From Candidatus Rokuibacteriota bacterium (lineage in GTDB: Bacteria > Methylomirabilota > Methylomirabilia > Rokubacteriales > CSP1-6): 64,000 bases of DNA. The stretch spans positions 1 through 64,000 of the forward strand of contig QHSL01000065.1 in assembly GCA_003220435.1 (NCBI GenBank), given 5' to 3'. A program made the position numbers and the translations under genes. Positions 18,536 through 27,426 of the stretch are shown piece after piece (positions within the stretch are counted from its first letter, which is position 1; every line of letters starts with the position of its first letter). Under the pieces are notes generated by a model. The model saw only the letters and a program-made list of their open reading frames with translations. It made no database searches and was not told where the DNA came from.

Positions 18536-19693
18536 ATGCCGATGGAATTCGACAAGCTCCTGATCACCGGCGTCGAGCGCGGCGCCTCCGACCTCCACCT
18601 GAAGGCCAATACGCCCGTGATCCTCCGGATCCACGGGCGCCTGGTGCCCCAGGGCGATCTCGGGGTCATCACCGCCGAGGACATGGACGCGATCGCCCGC
18701 CGCTGCCTCAGCGAGCGGATGTACTCGCAGCTCAAGGACGGCCGCGAGGTCGACTCCGCGTACTCCGTGCCCAACTTCGGCCGCTTCCGCGTCAACATGT
18801 TCCTGGCGCTCGGCGCCGTGCGCGCCGTGCTGCGGTCGATCCCGTCCAAGAAGCCGAAGTTCGACGAGATCGGGCTGCCGATCGTGCTCGAGCAGCTCGC
18901 GATGGAGCGTCGCGGGCTCGTGCTGGTCACCGGCATCACCGGTTCCGGCAAGTCGACGACGCTCGCGTCGATGGTCGACTACATCAACCGCACGCGGAAC
19001 GACCACATCATCACGATCGAGGACCCGATCGAGTTCACCCACGACGACATCGGCTGCGTGGTCAGCCAGCGCGAGATCGGCCATGACTCGCCGTCCTTCT
19101 CCACCGCGCTCCGCGCGGCGTTGCGCGAAGACCCGGACGTCATCCTCGTCGGCGAGATGCGCGACCCCGAGACCATGTCGGTGGCGCTCCACGCCGCGGA
19201 GACGGGCCACCTGGTCTTCTCGACGCTCCACACCCTGAACGCCGGTGAGACCGTCAACCGCATCATCGGCACGTTCCCGCCCCACCAGGAGCAGCAGATC
19301 CGCGACCAGCTCGCGGCCGTCATCGTCGGCATCGTCTCCCAGCGCCTCATCCCGAAGATCGGCGGCGAGGGGCGGATCCCCGCCGTCGAGGTGCTGGTCG
19401 GCACCGGCGCCATCAAGGACTGCATCCGCGAGGCGAAGCGGACCCCTGAGATCCCGGCGTTCATCGCCCAGGGCCAGTCGCAGTACGGCATGCAGACGTT
19501 CGACCAGTGCCTGCTGAAGCTCTACCGCGATGGGATCATCTCGTACGAGACCGCGCGGGAGGCGGCGACCAACGCCGACGACTTCGACCTCAAGGTCCGC
19601 GGCATCTTCTCGACGGGCGAGCAGTCGTTCGAGCAGAAGCGGGACGAGCGTTCCCCCGTCGCGCCGACCGGCAGCTCGTTCTTCAAGAGATAG
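18536..19693 (+). CDS. pilT: Type IV pilus retraction ATPase PilT/PilU family
   Basis: The 385-residue secretion-type ATPase has an N-terminal PAS-like domain (ASDLHLKANTPVILRIHG), Walker A GITGSGKST (133-141), the Asp box around ITIEDPIEF, Walker B DVILVGEMRD (201-210) and the His box GHLVFSTLHT. AIKDCIRE stands where PilT has AIRNLIRE, and the C-terminus is about 30 residues longer than PilT's minimum. It powers pilus retraction and hence twitching. The start has AGGAGC seven bases upstream. Its place between recA and recX is unusual, but it is clearly in the same transcript by spacing. The pilin gene lies at 46.2 kb. Confidence 0.92.
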   Translation: MPMEFDKLLITGVERGASDLHLKANTPVILRIHGRLVPQGDLGVITAEDMDAIARRCLSERMYSQLKDGREVDSAYSVPNFGRFRVNMFLALGAVRAVLRSIPSKKPKFDEIGLPIVLEQLAMERRGLVLVTGITGSGKSTTLASMVDYINRTRNDHIITIEDPIEFTHDDIGCVVSQREIGHDSPSFSTALRAALREDPDVILVGEMRDPETMSVALHAAETGHLVFSTLHTLNAGETVNRIIGTFPPHQEQQIRDQLAAVIVGIVSQRLIPKIGGEGRIPAVEVLVGTGAIKDCIREAKRTPEIPAFIAQGQSQYGMQTFDQCLLKLYRDGIISYETAREAATNADDFDLKVRGIFSTGEQSFEQKRDERSPVAPTGSSFFKR

Positions 19694-20193
19694 TAATAAC
19701 GGCCAGGCGCGGTCCGCGCGAGCCATTCGACACGCGGGCCGCGCGCCTGGCCGCCGCCGATCTCCTCTCCCGCCGTCCCTGGACCACGCGCGATCTGGCC
19801 GCGCGCTTGCGCCGGCGCGGTGCGCCCGCGGCGGTCGCCGCCGACGTGGTCGCCGATCTCACCGCGCGGGGCTATCTCGACGACGCCGCGTTCGCCCGCC
19901 ACTGGGCGGCCACGCGATCGGCGCGCGGCTACGGCCCGGCGCGCCTGCGCGCGGAGCTGCGGGCGCGGGGTGTGGGCGCGCCGCTGATCGACGCGGCGCT
20001 GGCGGCCCTCGGCGACGACACCGAGCTCGAGCGGGCGCGCGCGGTGGCGCGGCGGCGCCTGCCGGCGCTCCGGCGCGCCGACCGCGAGCGCACCGCGGCG
20101 CGCCTGCGGGACCATCTTCTGCGCCGCGGGTACGCCGCGGCCGTCGTCGCGCGCGTCGTCCGCGAGAGCGCCGGCGTCGCCCTCGAGGAGTGA
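19690..20193 (+). CDS. recX: Regulatory protein RecX (non-canonical start)
   Basis: RecX binds RecA filaments and limits their activity. The protein shows the RecX three-helix repeats: AADLLSRRPWTTRDLAARLR, then VVADLTARGYLDDAAFARHW, followed by ATRSARGYGPARLRAELRARG and a last repeat ending with RDHLLRRGYAAAVVARVV. The coding frame is continuous with no stop, but no ATG, GTG or TTG occurs in frame between the pilT stop and the conserved region; the upstream ATG at 19507 is deep inside pilT. The likely start is ATA at 19690, overlapping the pilT TAG as ATAG. An ATA-ATA pair (19690, 19696) leaves the exact site open. Confidence 0.8.
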   Translation: MVITARRGPREPFDTRAARLAAADLLSRRPWTTRDLAARLRRRGAPAAVAADVVADLTARGYLDDAAFARHWAATRSARGYGPARLRAELRARGVGAPLIDAALAALGDDTELERARAVARRRLPALRRADRERTAARLRDHLLRRGYAAAVVARVVRESAGVALEE

Positions 20194-20204
20194 AAGGCGA
20201 ATGA

Positions 20205-20230
20205 TACAATTGGCCTTCCAATGAAAGGCC
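20205..20230 (+). promoter_or_regulatory. alaS -10 element and start-codon hairpin
   Basis: TACAAT (20205-20210) ends ten bases before the alaS ATG at 20221, so transcription should begin 0-5 bases ahead of it. GGCCTT (20212-20217) and AAGGCC (20225-20230) form a six-bp stem whose seven-base loop CCAATGA holds the start codon. No Shine-Dalgarno sequence is present. Confidence 0.45.
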
Positions 20231-22902
20231 ACGAGCTTCGCGAATCGTTCCTGAAATACTTCGAGCGCAACGGCCACACGCGCGTGCGCTCCTCGTCGCT
20301 GGTCCCGGGCGACGATCCCACCCTCCTCTTCACGAACGCGGGCATGGTGCAGTTCAAGTCCGTGTTTCTCGGCGAGGAGCGGCGCGACTACGTTCGCGCG
20401 ACGACCAGCCAGAAGTGCGTGCGGGCCGGCGGCAAGCACAACGACCTCGAGAACGTCGGCTACACCGCGCGCCATCACACCTTCTTCGAGATGCTCGGGA
20501 ACTTCTCGTTCGGCGACTACTTCAAGGCGGAGGCGATCGCCTTCGCCTGGGAGTTCCTCACGCGTGACCTCGCGCTCGATCGGCGGCGCCTCATCGCCAC
20601 CGTGTACCGGGACGACGACGACGCGTTCGCACTCTGGAAGCGAGTGGCGGGCCTGAGCGACGATCGGATCTTACGATTGGGCGAGAAGGACAACTTCTGG
20701 GCGATGGGCGACACCGGGCCGTGCGGTCCGTGCGCCGAGGTACACTTCCACCAGGGCGATCACATCGCCTGCGCCGAGGTCGCCGCGGGCCGGCCGTGCC
20801 TCGGGCCCGAGTGCGAGTGCGACCGCTGGCTCGAGGTGTGGAACCTCGTCTTCATGCAGTTCAACCGCGACGCCGGCGGCGCGCTGACGCCCCTGCCGCG
20901 GCCGTCGATCGACACCGGGATGGGGCTCGAGCGGATCGCGGCCGTCCTGCAGGGCAAGCTCTGGACCTACGACACGGACCTGTTCGTCCACGTGTTCGAG
21001 CAGGTGGAGAAGCTCGCGCGCAAGCGCTACACGGGGAGCGCCGAGGGCGATCGGGTCTCGATGCGGGTCATCGCCGACCACGCGCGGACGACCGCGTTCC
21101 TCATCGCCGACGGCGTGCTGCCGTCGAACGAGTGGCGCGGCTACGTCCTGCGGCGCATCATGCGACGCGCGATGCGCCACGCGCGCAAGCTCGGCATCAC
21201 CGGGCCGTTCTTCTGGAGCGCGATCGAGGGCGTCGTCGCCGACATGGGCAACGCGTACCCGGAGCTCAGGAGCGAAGGCGACCGGATCCGGCGGGCGGTC
21301 GGCGAAGAGGAAGAGCGGTTCGCCGCCGTGCTGGATGCCGGTATGAACCGGATCGCGGAGTACGCGACAGCCCAGGGGCCGGGCCGCGGGCGGCCGATCG
21401 ACGGGCGCTTCCTGTTCACGCTGTACGACACGTTCGGCTTCCCGCGCGACCTCGCCGAAGACGAGCTGCGCGACCGGGGATGGGTGCCGACGGCGGAGAC
21501 CGAGGCCAGCTGGGAACAAGAGATGGAAGCGCAGCGCGAGCGGGCCCGGGCCGGCGCCAGCTTCGCCGTCGGCGAGGGCGCAGAGGGCGGCGCCTTCTTC
21601 GCGACGATTCCCCAGACGTTCGGCCTCCAGAAGTTCCTCGGCTACGAGCAGCTCACCGCGCCGGCGCGGATCTGGGCGATCGTCCGAGAGGGCACCGCGA
21701 CTCGCCTGCGCGAGGCGCGCCAGGGCGAGACCATCGAGGTGATCCTCGATCAGACGCCCGGGTACGCCGAGTCCGGAGGGCAGATCGGCGATACCGGGAC
21801 GATCGTGGGACGCACGGGGCGCGGGGAGATCCGCGACACCTACTATAGAGGTCCCAAGGTGATCGTCCATCGCGTGCGCGTGACGGAAGGCGTGCTCCGC
21901 GAAGACGACGAGATCGCGGTCACGGTTGACTCGCCGCGGCGGCAGGGCCTGCGGCAGCACCACACCGGGACGCACCTGCTCCACGCCGCCCTGCGCAAGG
22001 TCCTGGGGACGCACGTGACCCAGGCGGGCTCGCTGGTCGCGCCCGACCACCTGCGCTTCGACTTCTCGCACGGGAGCGCGGTGAACGATCGCGACATCGC
22101 CGCGATCGAAGAGCTGGTCAACGAGCAGGTCCAGGCCGACACCGTCGTGGCGCCCAGCGAGATGAATCTCGACGAGGCGCTCAAGACCGGCGCGATGGCG
22201 CTGTTCGGCGAGAAGTACGGCGATCGCGTCCGCGTGATCAAGATCGGCGACTTCTCGACCGAGCTGTGCGGCGGCACGCACCTCGGCCGCACCGGCGAAA
22301 TCGGCCTCCTCAAGGTCACGGCGGAGGGCGCGGTGGCCTCGGGCGTCCGCCGGGTCGAGGCCGTGGCCGGTCCCGCGGCGCTCGAGAGCGTCGCCCGAAG
22401 CCAGGCCGCCCTCCGTGAAGCGGCGGATCTGCTGAAGATCGGCCCACTCGAGGTGCCGGCCCGCCTCCAGAAGCTCCTCGAGGAGCAGCGCGCGCTCGAG
22501 AGGCAGCTCGCCGCGCTGGAGGCCAGGCTCGCGCGGTCGCGGGCGGAGGATCTCGTGAAGGCCGCACGCCAGGTCAACGGCGTCGCGGTGATCGCGGGAC
22601 GGATCGACGGCCTGGACGCCGACGCGCTGCGCTCGGTGGCCGACACGCTGCGCGACCGGCTGGGGTCGGGCGTGGTCTGCGTGGGAAGCGTCGTGGACGG
22701 CAAGGTGAATCTCATCGCCGCGGTCACCAAGGACCTCACCAGCCGCTTCCAGGCTGGACGGCTCATCCAGGAGGTCGCCAAGGCCGTCGGTGGGGGCGGC
22801 GGTGGCCGGCCCGACCTTGCCCAGGCGGGAGGCAAGGATCCCGCCCGCCTGGACGCCGCTTTGGAGCTGGTTTACGCCTATGTGGCACGCGCCGCGGCTT
22901 GA
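20221..22902 (+). CDS. alaS: Alanyl-tRNA synthetase
   Basis: The 893-residue class II synthetase charges tRNA-Ala. Catalytic core motifs occur near the N-terminus (RHHTFFEMLGNFSFGDYFK at about 80-98). The editing domain has HHTGTHLLHAALRKVLG with its HxxxH zinc motif near 580-596 and the later CGGTHL, and a C-terminal C-Ala domain follows (GGGGGRPDLAQAGGKDP). Length and domain order are normal. Promoter and start are unusual: a -10 hexamer is ten bases upstream and the ATG is in a small hairpin loop. It follows recX by 27 bases, a conserved neighbourhood (recA-recX-alaS) in many bacteria. Confidence 0.97.
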   Translation: MKGHELRESFLKYFERNGHTRVRSSSLVPGDDPTLLFTNAGMVQFKSVFLGEERRDYVRATTSQKCVRAGGKHNDLENVGYTARHHTFFEMLGNFSFGDYFKAEAIAFAWEFLTRDLALDRRRLIATVYRDDDDAFALWKRVAGLSDDRILRLGEKDNFWAMGDTGPCGPCAEVHFHQGDHIACAEVAAGRPCLGPECECDRWLEVWNLVFMQFNRDAGGALTPLPRPSIDTGMGLERIAAVLQGKLWTYDTDLFVHVFEQVEKLARKRYTGSAEGDRVSMRVIADHARTTAFLIADGVLPSNEWRGYVLRRIMRRAMRHARKLGITGPFFWSAIEGVVADMGNAYPELRSEGDRIRRAVGEEEERFAAVLDAGMNRIAEYATAQGPGRGRPIDGRFLFTLYDTFGFPRDLAEDELRDRGWVPTAETEASWEQEMEAQRERARAGASFAVGEGAEGGAFFATIPQTFGLQKFLGYEQLTAPARIWAIVREGTATRLREARQGETIEVILDQTPGYAESGGQIGDTGTIVGRTGRGEIRDTYYRGPKVIVHRVRVTEGVLREDDEIAVTVDSPRRQGLRQHHTGTHLLHAALRKVLGTHVTQAGSLVAPDHLRFDFSHGSAVNDRDIAAIEELVNEQVQADTVVAPSEMNLDEALKTGAMALFGEKYGDRVRVIKIGDFSTELCGGTHLGRTGEIGLLKVTAEGAVASGVRRVEAVAGPAALESVARSQAALREAADLLKIGPLEVPARLQKLLEEQRALERQLAALEARLARSRAEDLVKAARQVNGVAVIAGRIDGLDADALRSVADTLRDRLGSGVVCVGSVVDGKVNLIAAVTKDLTSRFQAGRLIQEVAKAVGGGGGGRPDLAQAGGKDPARLDAALELVYAYVARAAA

Positions 22903-22939
22903 GGGCCCCGAGCCTGCCCTGGGTTAAGATGGAAATACG

Positions 22940-23605
22940 ATGGCTCTTGGCCGAATCCTGGTCGTTGACGATGAAGCGCCCATTCGCGAGGTCCTGACCG
23001 AGTACTTCGCGACCGAGGGCTACGCCGTGGAAGCCGCGACCAGCGGTGTCGAGGCGTTGACCGCCATTCGGGGCCGCCGGGCCGACCTCGTTCTCCTCGA
23101 CGTGCGGATGCCGGGCCTCGACGGCGTCCAGGTCCTCCGCCGAATCCGCGAGCTGGACGACAGCGTCCCGGTCATCATGGTGACGGCGAATGAGGACGTG
23201 GGGCTCGCCAAGGAAACCCTCAAGCTCGGCGCCTTCGACTACATCGCGAAGCCCTTTGACTTCGAGTACCTGGACCGCGCCGTGGCGGCGGGCCTCGCCC
23301 GCGCCGGGACCAAGCCCGCGGCCGACGAAGACCCGTGGAAGCTGTTAGCGCTCGCCGTCTTCCGCGTCACGCGCGCAATGGCGCAGCCCGGGCGGTCGTC
23401 TACGGGCGAGCGGCTGGAGGCGGCGGCCCTCGCGGCCGCCCTCGACGGCGCCGCCGGTAGGGTCGCCGCCGCCGGCGGTCGTCTTTCCGAGATCTCGTTC
23501 CTCCTCGACATCGCCGCTGCATTCGGTGATCTCCCGGCCACGGACCGGGCGCTCGTGGAAGCAGCGCTTGAAGCGGCGCGCCGGTCGCTCTCCGTCGCGG
23601 GCTGA
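22940..23605 (+). CDS. Response regulator with receiver domain and unassigned C-terminus
   Basis: The 221-residue protein has a standard receiver domain: acidic D10/D11, phosphoacceptor D54 (LVLLDVRMPGLDG), T82 and K104. Residues about 125-221 are Ala-rich and helical (SSTGERLEAAALAAALDGAA) and match no DNA-binding output domain I recognise, so output may be through protein contacts. TAAGAT (22925-22930) ends nine bases before the ATG, with no Shine-Dalgarno sequence. The histidine kinase gene follows immediately, so the two form a cognate pair. Confidence 0.9.
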   Translation: MALGRILVVDDEAPIREVLTEYFATEGYAVEAATSGVEALTAIRGRRADLVLLDVRMPGLDGVQVLRRIRELDDSVPVIMVTANEDVGLAKETLKLGAFDYIAKPFDFEYLDRAVAAGLARAGTKPAADEDPWKLLALAVFRVTRAMAQPGRSSTGERLEAAALAAALDGAAGRVAAAGGRLSEISFLLDIAAAFGDLPATDRALVEAALEAARRSLSVAG

Positions 23606-24896
23606 ACGACGCCGCCGGCCGCGCGGCCGGCCCGACGTCGAGCCGCATCTCAAGATTCTCCACAGGGTCGCCGAGGCCGTCAGCCGTACGCTCGACGTCG
23701 AGGAGGTCCTGCGCACCGCGCTGGATGCGCTCACCCGCGTCACCGGGCACGAGATCGCGAGCCTCCATCTCCTCTCCGAGGACGGCAAGACGCTCGAGCT
23801 CCGGGGCGCGCGCGGGATGTCTGCGCGGCTGCGCGAGGTGAACCTGAGGCTGCCCGTCGGCGAAGGGCTCATCGGTCACGTCGCCGTCACCGGCAAGACG
23901 GTGCGGATCGACCGGAACTACGAGGACCCGAATGTGCTCCCGTCCGCGAAGGCCGCCGTCCGCCGCGAGCAGATCCGCGGATTCGTCTGCGTGCCGATCC
24001 ACAGCCGAGGGCGGATCCTCGGGACGCTCTCGCTCGGGCGCAAGACGGTCGACCAGTTCGACAAGCACGAGCTGGCCCTCCTCGAGGCGGCCGCCGACCA
24101 GGTCGGCGTGGCGCTCGACAACGCCCAGCTCTATTCCGAGGTGCAGCGGCTCTACTCCGAGTCGCTTCGCCTGCTCGAGGAGCACAAGCGCGCTCAGGCC
24201 CATCTCGTCCACGCCGAGAAGCTGTCGGCCGTCGGCGAGCTCGCTTCGGGAGTGGCGCACGAGATCAACAACCCGCTGACGACGATCCTCGGGCAGGCGC
24301 ATTTGCTGCTCACCCATCCGGAAACCACCTCGCACGTACGCGACCGGCTCGGGATCGTCGCCGAGGAGGCCGGGCGCGCCGCGCGGATCGTGCAGAATCT
24401 ATTATTGTTCGCCCGTCACTACACGCCTGAGCGGCGGCCGTGCTCGGTCGCCGACCAGGCTCGGCGCGTGCTCGAGCTGAAGGGCTACCAGCTCCAGCAG
24501 GACAACATCCGCCTCGTGACCGACTTCGCAGCGTGTCCGTTCGTGTGGGCCGACGAGAACCAGCTCCAGCAGGTCCTCCTCAACCTCGTCCAGAACGCCC
24601 ACCAGGCGATGGCCAAGCACCCGTCGCCCCGTGTGCTGACGGTGCGGGTGTGGCCGTCGGATCGGCACGCCCACGTGGAGGTGCGCGACTCGGGCCCAGG
24701 GATCGCGCCCGAGGCGCTGCCGAGGATCTTCGACCCGTTCTTCACGACGAAGCCGCCGGGCGAGGGGAGTGGACTCGGGCTGTCGGTCTCCTACGGGATC
24801 GTCACCGAGCTCGGGGGCCGGCTCAGCGCCCACAACCGCGACGACGGAGGCGCGTCCTTCATCGTCGAGCTGCCGCTCGGGGAGCCCGCCGCCTGA
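23526..24896 (+). CDS. GAF-domain sensor histidine kinase
   Basis: The kinase has a GAF domain (about residues 60-205 of the listed frame: TALDALTRVTGHEIASLHLL through LEAAADQVGVALDNAQLY), a coiled linker, HisKA with H in ASGVAHEINNPLTT, and HATPase motifs: N box NLVQNAHQAM, G1 DSGPGI and G2 GSGLGLSVSYGI. There is no membrane segment, so it is cytosolic. The listed start, GTG 23526, overlaps the response regulator by 80 bases and yields an Arg-rich, unlikely N-terminus. Downstream of the regulator stop there is no canonical start before the conserved region; GTC near 23637 or ATT near 23652 are alternatives. The kinase identity is certain, the start is not. Confidence 0.88.
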   Translation: MISRPRTGRSWKQRLKRRAGRSPSRAERRRRPRGRPDVEPHLKILHRVAEAVSRTLDVEEVLRTALDALTRVTGHEIASLHLLSEDGKTLELRGARGMSARLREVNLRLPVGEGLIGHVAVTGKTVRIDRNYEDPNVLPSAKAAVRREQIRGFVCVPIHSRGRILGTLSLGRKTVDQFDKHELALLEAAADQVGVALDNAQLYSEVQRLYSESLRLLEEHKRAQAHLVHAEKLSAVGELASGVAHEINNPLTTILGQAHLLLTHPETTSHVRDRLGIVAEEAGRAARIVQNLLLFARHYTPERRPCSVADQARRVLELKGYQLQQDNIRLVTDFAACPFVWADENQLQQVLLNLVQNAHQAMAKHPSPRVLTVRVWPSDRHAHVEVRDSGPGIAPEALPRIFDPFFTTKPPGEGSGLGLSVSYGIVTELGGRLSAHNRDDGGASFIVELPLGEPAA

Positions 24897-25933
24897 CTTT
24901 CCGGATCGCTTCGACGCTTCTGCTCTGCGTCCTCCTCGGGCCGGGCTGCGCCCAGGTCGGGGGTCCCGTGCCCGGAGCGCCCGCCCACCATCGCGAGGGA
25001 GGCTTCGGGAACGTGAACCCGTCGGCCGAGCCAGCGGGAGGCTGGACTCGCTTCACGTTCTTCGTCTCGCGCGTGTGGGCGGCCACGTTCACCCCGCGGA
25101 CCGCCAGCCTTCCCGCCGTTGGGAGCGACCTCGCAGCAATCCGGGCTGGTCAGGGCGCCGCCACGGTGACCTGGGTCGGCCACTCGACGCTGCTGGTTCA
25201 GCTCGACGGCGTCAACCTGCTGACCGACCCTCAATGGTCCCAGCGCGCGAGCCCGGTGTCCTTCGCGGGCCCACGCCGCGTGTCGCCTCCCGGCCTCAAG
25301 CTGGAGGATCTGCCACGGATCCACGCGGTCGTGATCTCGCACGACCACTACGACCACCTGGACGAGGCGACGGTCAAGCGGCTCGTCGCCGCCCACCGTC
25401 CCCGGTTCATCGTTCCGCTTGGGCTCAAGGCGTGGTTCGCGGATCTCGGGATCACGGAGGTCGATGAGCTCGACTGGTGGGGCGCCGTCACGTTGAAGGG
25501 GCTCACCTTCACGTGTGTGCCGGCCCAGCACTTCTCGGGGCGCACACCCTGGGATCGAAATCGTCGCCTGTGGAGCGGTTGGGTCGTCGCCGGCCGGGAC
25601 AAGCGCCTCTATTTCGCCGGGGACACGGGCTACTTCGACGGCTTCAAGGGGATCGGCGCACGGCTCGGCCCGTTCGACCTCGCGGCGATTCCGATCGGCG
25701 CGTACGTGCCGCAGGTCATCATGAAGGCGAGCCACACGACCCCGGAAGAAGCGCTGCGCGCCTTCGCCGACGTGCGCGGCGAGCGCTTCGTCCCGATCCA
25801 CTGGGGCACGTTCGACCTTGCGGAGGAACCGCTGGAGGAACCTCCACAGCGGCTCATTGCCGAAGCACGACGACTTCAGCTCGACCTCTCCCGCATCTGG
25901 GTTCTCAAGCACGGCGAGACTCGACGCTGGTAG
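24893..25933 (+). CDS. Metallo-beta-lactamase-fold lipoprotein (NAPE-PLD/UlaG-like)
   Basis: The 346-residue hydrolase has the metal motif SHDHYDHLD (HxHxDH) near residue 145, an early TWVGHSTLLVQLDG strand, AGDTGYF and a late VPIHWGTFD, a layout shared with NAPE-PLD-like and RomA-type membrane hydrolases. The N-terminus TFRIASTLLLCVLLGPGCAQ is a convincing lipoprotein signal, but the only start placing it correctly is CTG at 24893, overlapping the kinase TGA as CTGA. A canonical start lies only far upstream, inside the kinase gene. The substrate is unknown. A long palindromic element follows the stop. Confidence 0.82.
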   Translation: MTFRIASTLLLCVLLGPGCAQVGGPVPGAPAHHREGGFGNVNPSAEPAGGWTRFTFFVSRVWAATFTPRTASLPAVGSDLAAIRAGQGAATVTWVGHSTLLVQLDGVNLLTDPQWSQRASPVSFAGPRRVSPPGLKLEDLPRIHAVVISHDHYDHLDEATVKRLVAAHRPRFIVPLGLKAWFADLGITEVDELDWWGAVTLKGLTFTCVPAQHFSGRTPWDRNRRLWSGWVVAGRDKRLYFAGDTGYFDGFKGIGARLGPFDLAAIPIGAYVPQVIMKASHTTPEEALRAFADVRGERFVPIHWGTFDLAEEPLEEPPQRLIAEARRLQLDLSRIWVLKHGETRRW

Positions 25934-25946
25934 CGCACTGTGAGGC

Positions 25947-26095
25947 GGGACGGTGGGGCGCCAGCGGGGGCGCACCCCCTGCGCCCCCTGACTGCTGCTG
26001 TCCGTTGCGTCTGAATCCGTCACTCTCTGCCGTGGCTGAGCTGACTACACGGGCTGCGCCGGGGGGTGCGCCCCCGCCCGGCGCCCCACCGTCCC
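25947..26095. repeat. Long palindromic intergenic element
   Basis: Two arms of 33-34 bp (25947-25979 and 26062-26095) are complementary apart from one or two bases, beginning GGGACGGTGGGGCGCC and ending GGCGCCCCACCGTCCC. The 82-bp interior is less GC-rich and shows no clear secondary pairing. It sits between convergent genes (the hydrolase, and rlmI at 26144). The sequence differs from the 4 kb and 30.8 kb elements, though size and placement are alike. It may be a bidirectional terminator, a MITE-like element or a processed RNA. Confidence 0.7.
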
Positions 26096-26143
26096 GGTTA
26101 ACCGCCGCATAGCACTTCGCTGCTGCCCTGCTGATGAATCTGT

Positions 26144-27325
26144 TCAGGGGGCCTGGAGGTGGAGGCCTTTGAGGTAACGAGTTTCGGGGACGTTCAGCAG
26201 AACGGGGTGGTCGGCGGCTTGGGCGAGACGGGAGACGATGCGTAAGGGGAGGCGCGCGTCGGCGGCGGCTTCGCGGCAGATGTCTTCGAAGAGAGCGTCG
26301 GAGACGTGGTGCGAGCACGAGAACGTGAAGAGGCTGCCGCCGGGCTCGAGCAGGCGCAGCGCCCGTAGGTTGATCTCCTTGTAGCCCCGGGCTGCCGCTG
26401 GGAGCGCCGATCGGGTGCGCGCGAACGGTGGCGGGTCGAGGACGACCACGCCGAAGCGGGACCCCGTGCGCTCGAGCCGGCGCAGCTCGTCGAAGACGTT
26501 CGCCGCGACGATCTCGGCGCGCGCGCCGACGCCGTTGAGCGCCAGGTTACGGCGAGCAGCTGCGATCGCCTCCGGCGAAGACTCGATGCAGACCGCGCGG
26601 CGCGCCCCGGCCCGGAGCGCGTGGCAGGCGAATCCCGCCGTGTAGCAGAATGCGTCCAGGACGTCGCGGCCGGCCGCGAGGCCCGCGAGACGCGCGTGAT
26701 TCTCCCGCTGATCGAGGTAGAGGCCGGTCTTGTGGCCGGCGCCGAGCGTCACCACGAAGCGCACCCCGTCCTCGCTGACCTCGACCGTCTCGGACCCAGC
26801 GCCGCGGATCCATCCCCGGACGGCCTCGAACCCCTCCAGGCGCGCCGCGGCGTCCTCGTCCGCAGCGAAGACAGGAGCGTCGTCGAGCAACCGAGCGAGG
26901 GCGTCGGCGATCGACGGCCGCAGGCGGGCCATCCCCAGCGTCAGGCACTGGACGATCAGGATGGGCCCATAGCGGTCCACCACCAGCCCAGGCAGCCCGT
27001 CCGCTTCGCTCCACACCAGCCGGCACAGCGCCGGCAGCCCACCAGGTGCGCCGCGCGAGCGAAAGGCGATGGCGCTCCCGAGCCGCCGCTGGAGCAGGGC
27101 GGTGTCCAGGGGCTCGTCGGTCCACGTGAGGACCCGGCAGCAGAGGGCAGGGCGCGGATTGTAGAAGCCACGCCCGACGAAGCGGCCTGCGGAGTCGACG
27201 ATCGTCACGGCTGCGCCCGGCTCCACATCGCTGACGTCGGCCACGTCACCCTTGAAGATCCAGGGATGGCTCCACGCGGCCTCGCGGCCTCGCTTGAGAC
27301 GAAGCGCCGGCAGCCGGCGCTTCAT
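26144..27325 (-). CDS. rlmI: Class I SAM-dependent rRNA methyltransferase (RlmI family)
   Basis: The 393-residue protein begins with a PUA-like domain (HPWIFKGDVADV, then GRGFYNPRPALCCRVLTW) and continues with an N-terminal linking domain and the Rossmann methyltransferase: motif I VLDAFCYTAGFACHALRAGA, the DPPPFARTR catalytic segment and FSCSHH. Homologues (RlmI) make 5-methylcytosine in 23S rRNA. The start at MKRRLPAL is chosen because it aligns with the PUA start; the open frame extends further upstream but is not conserved. It ends near the palindromic element, convergent to the lipoprotein gene. Confidence 0.9.
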   Translation of the reverse strand: MKRRLPALRLKRGREAAWSHPWIFKGDVADVSDVEPGAAVTIVDSAGRFVGRGFYNPRPALCCRVLTWTDEPLDTALLQRRLGSAIAFRSRGAPGGLPALCRLVWSEADGLPGLVVDRYGPILIVQCLTLGMARLRPSIADALARLLDDAPVFAADEDAAARLEGFEAVRGWIRGAGSETVEVSEDGVRFVVTLGAGHKTGLYLDQRENHARLAGLAAGRDVLDAFCYTAGFACHALRAGARRAVCIESSPEAIAAARRNLALNGVGARAEIVAANVFDELRRLERTGSRFGVVVLDPPPFARTRSALPAAARGYKEINLRALRLLEPGGSLFTFSCSHHVSDALFEDICREAAADARLPLRIVSRLAQAADHPVLLNVPETRYLKGLHLQAP

Positions 27326-27426
27326 GAGGAAAGACGGTCGGCCGTGATGGCCCAGCGCTCGTGATTCTGCGCCCGGATGAAGACGCGGCGGCCCATCTCG
27401 ACAGCGCCGCGGCTTCGCACGAGCGC

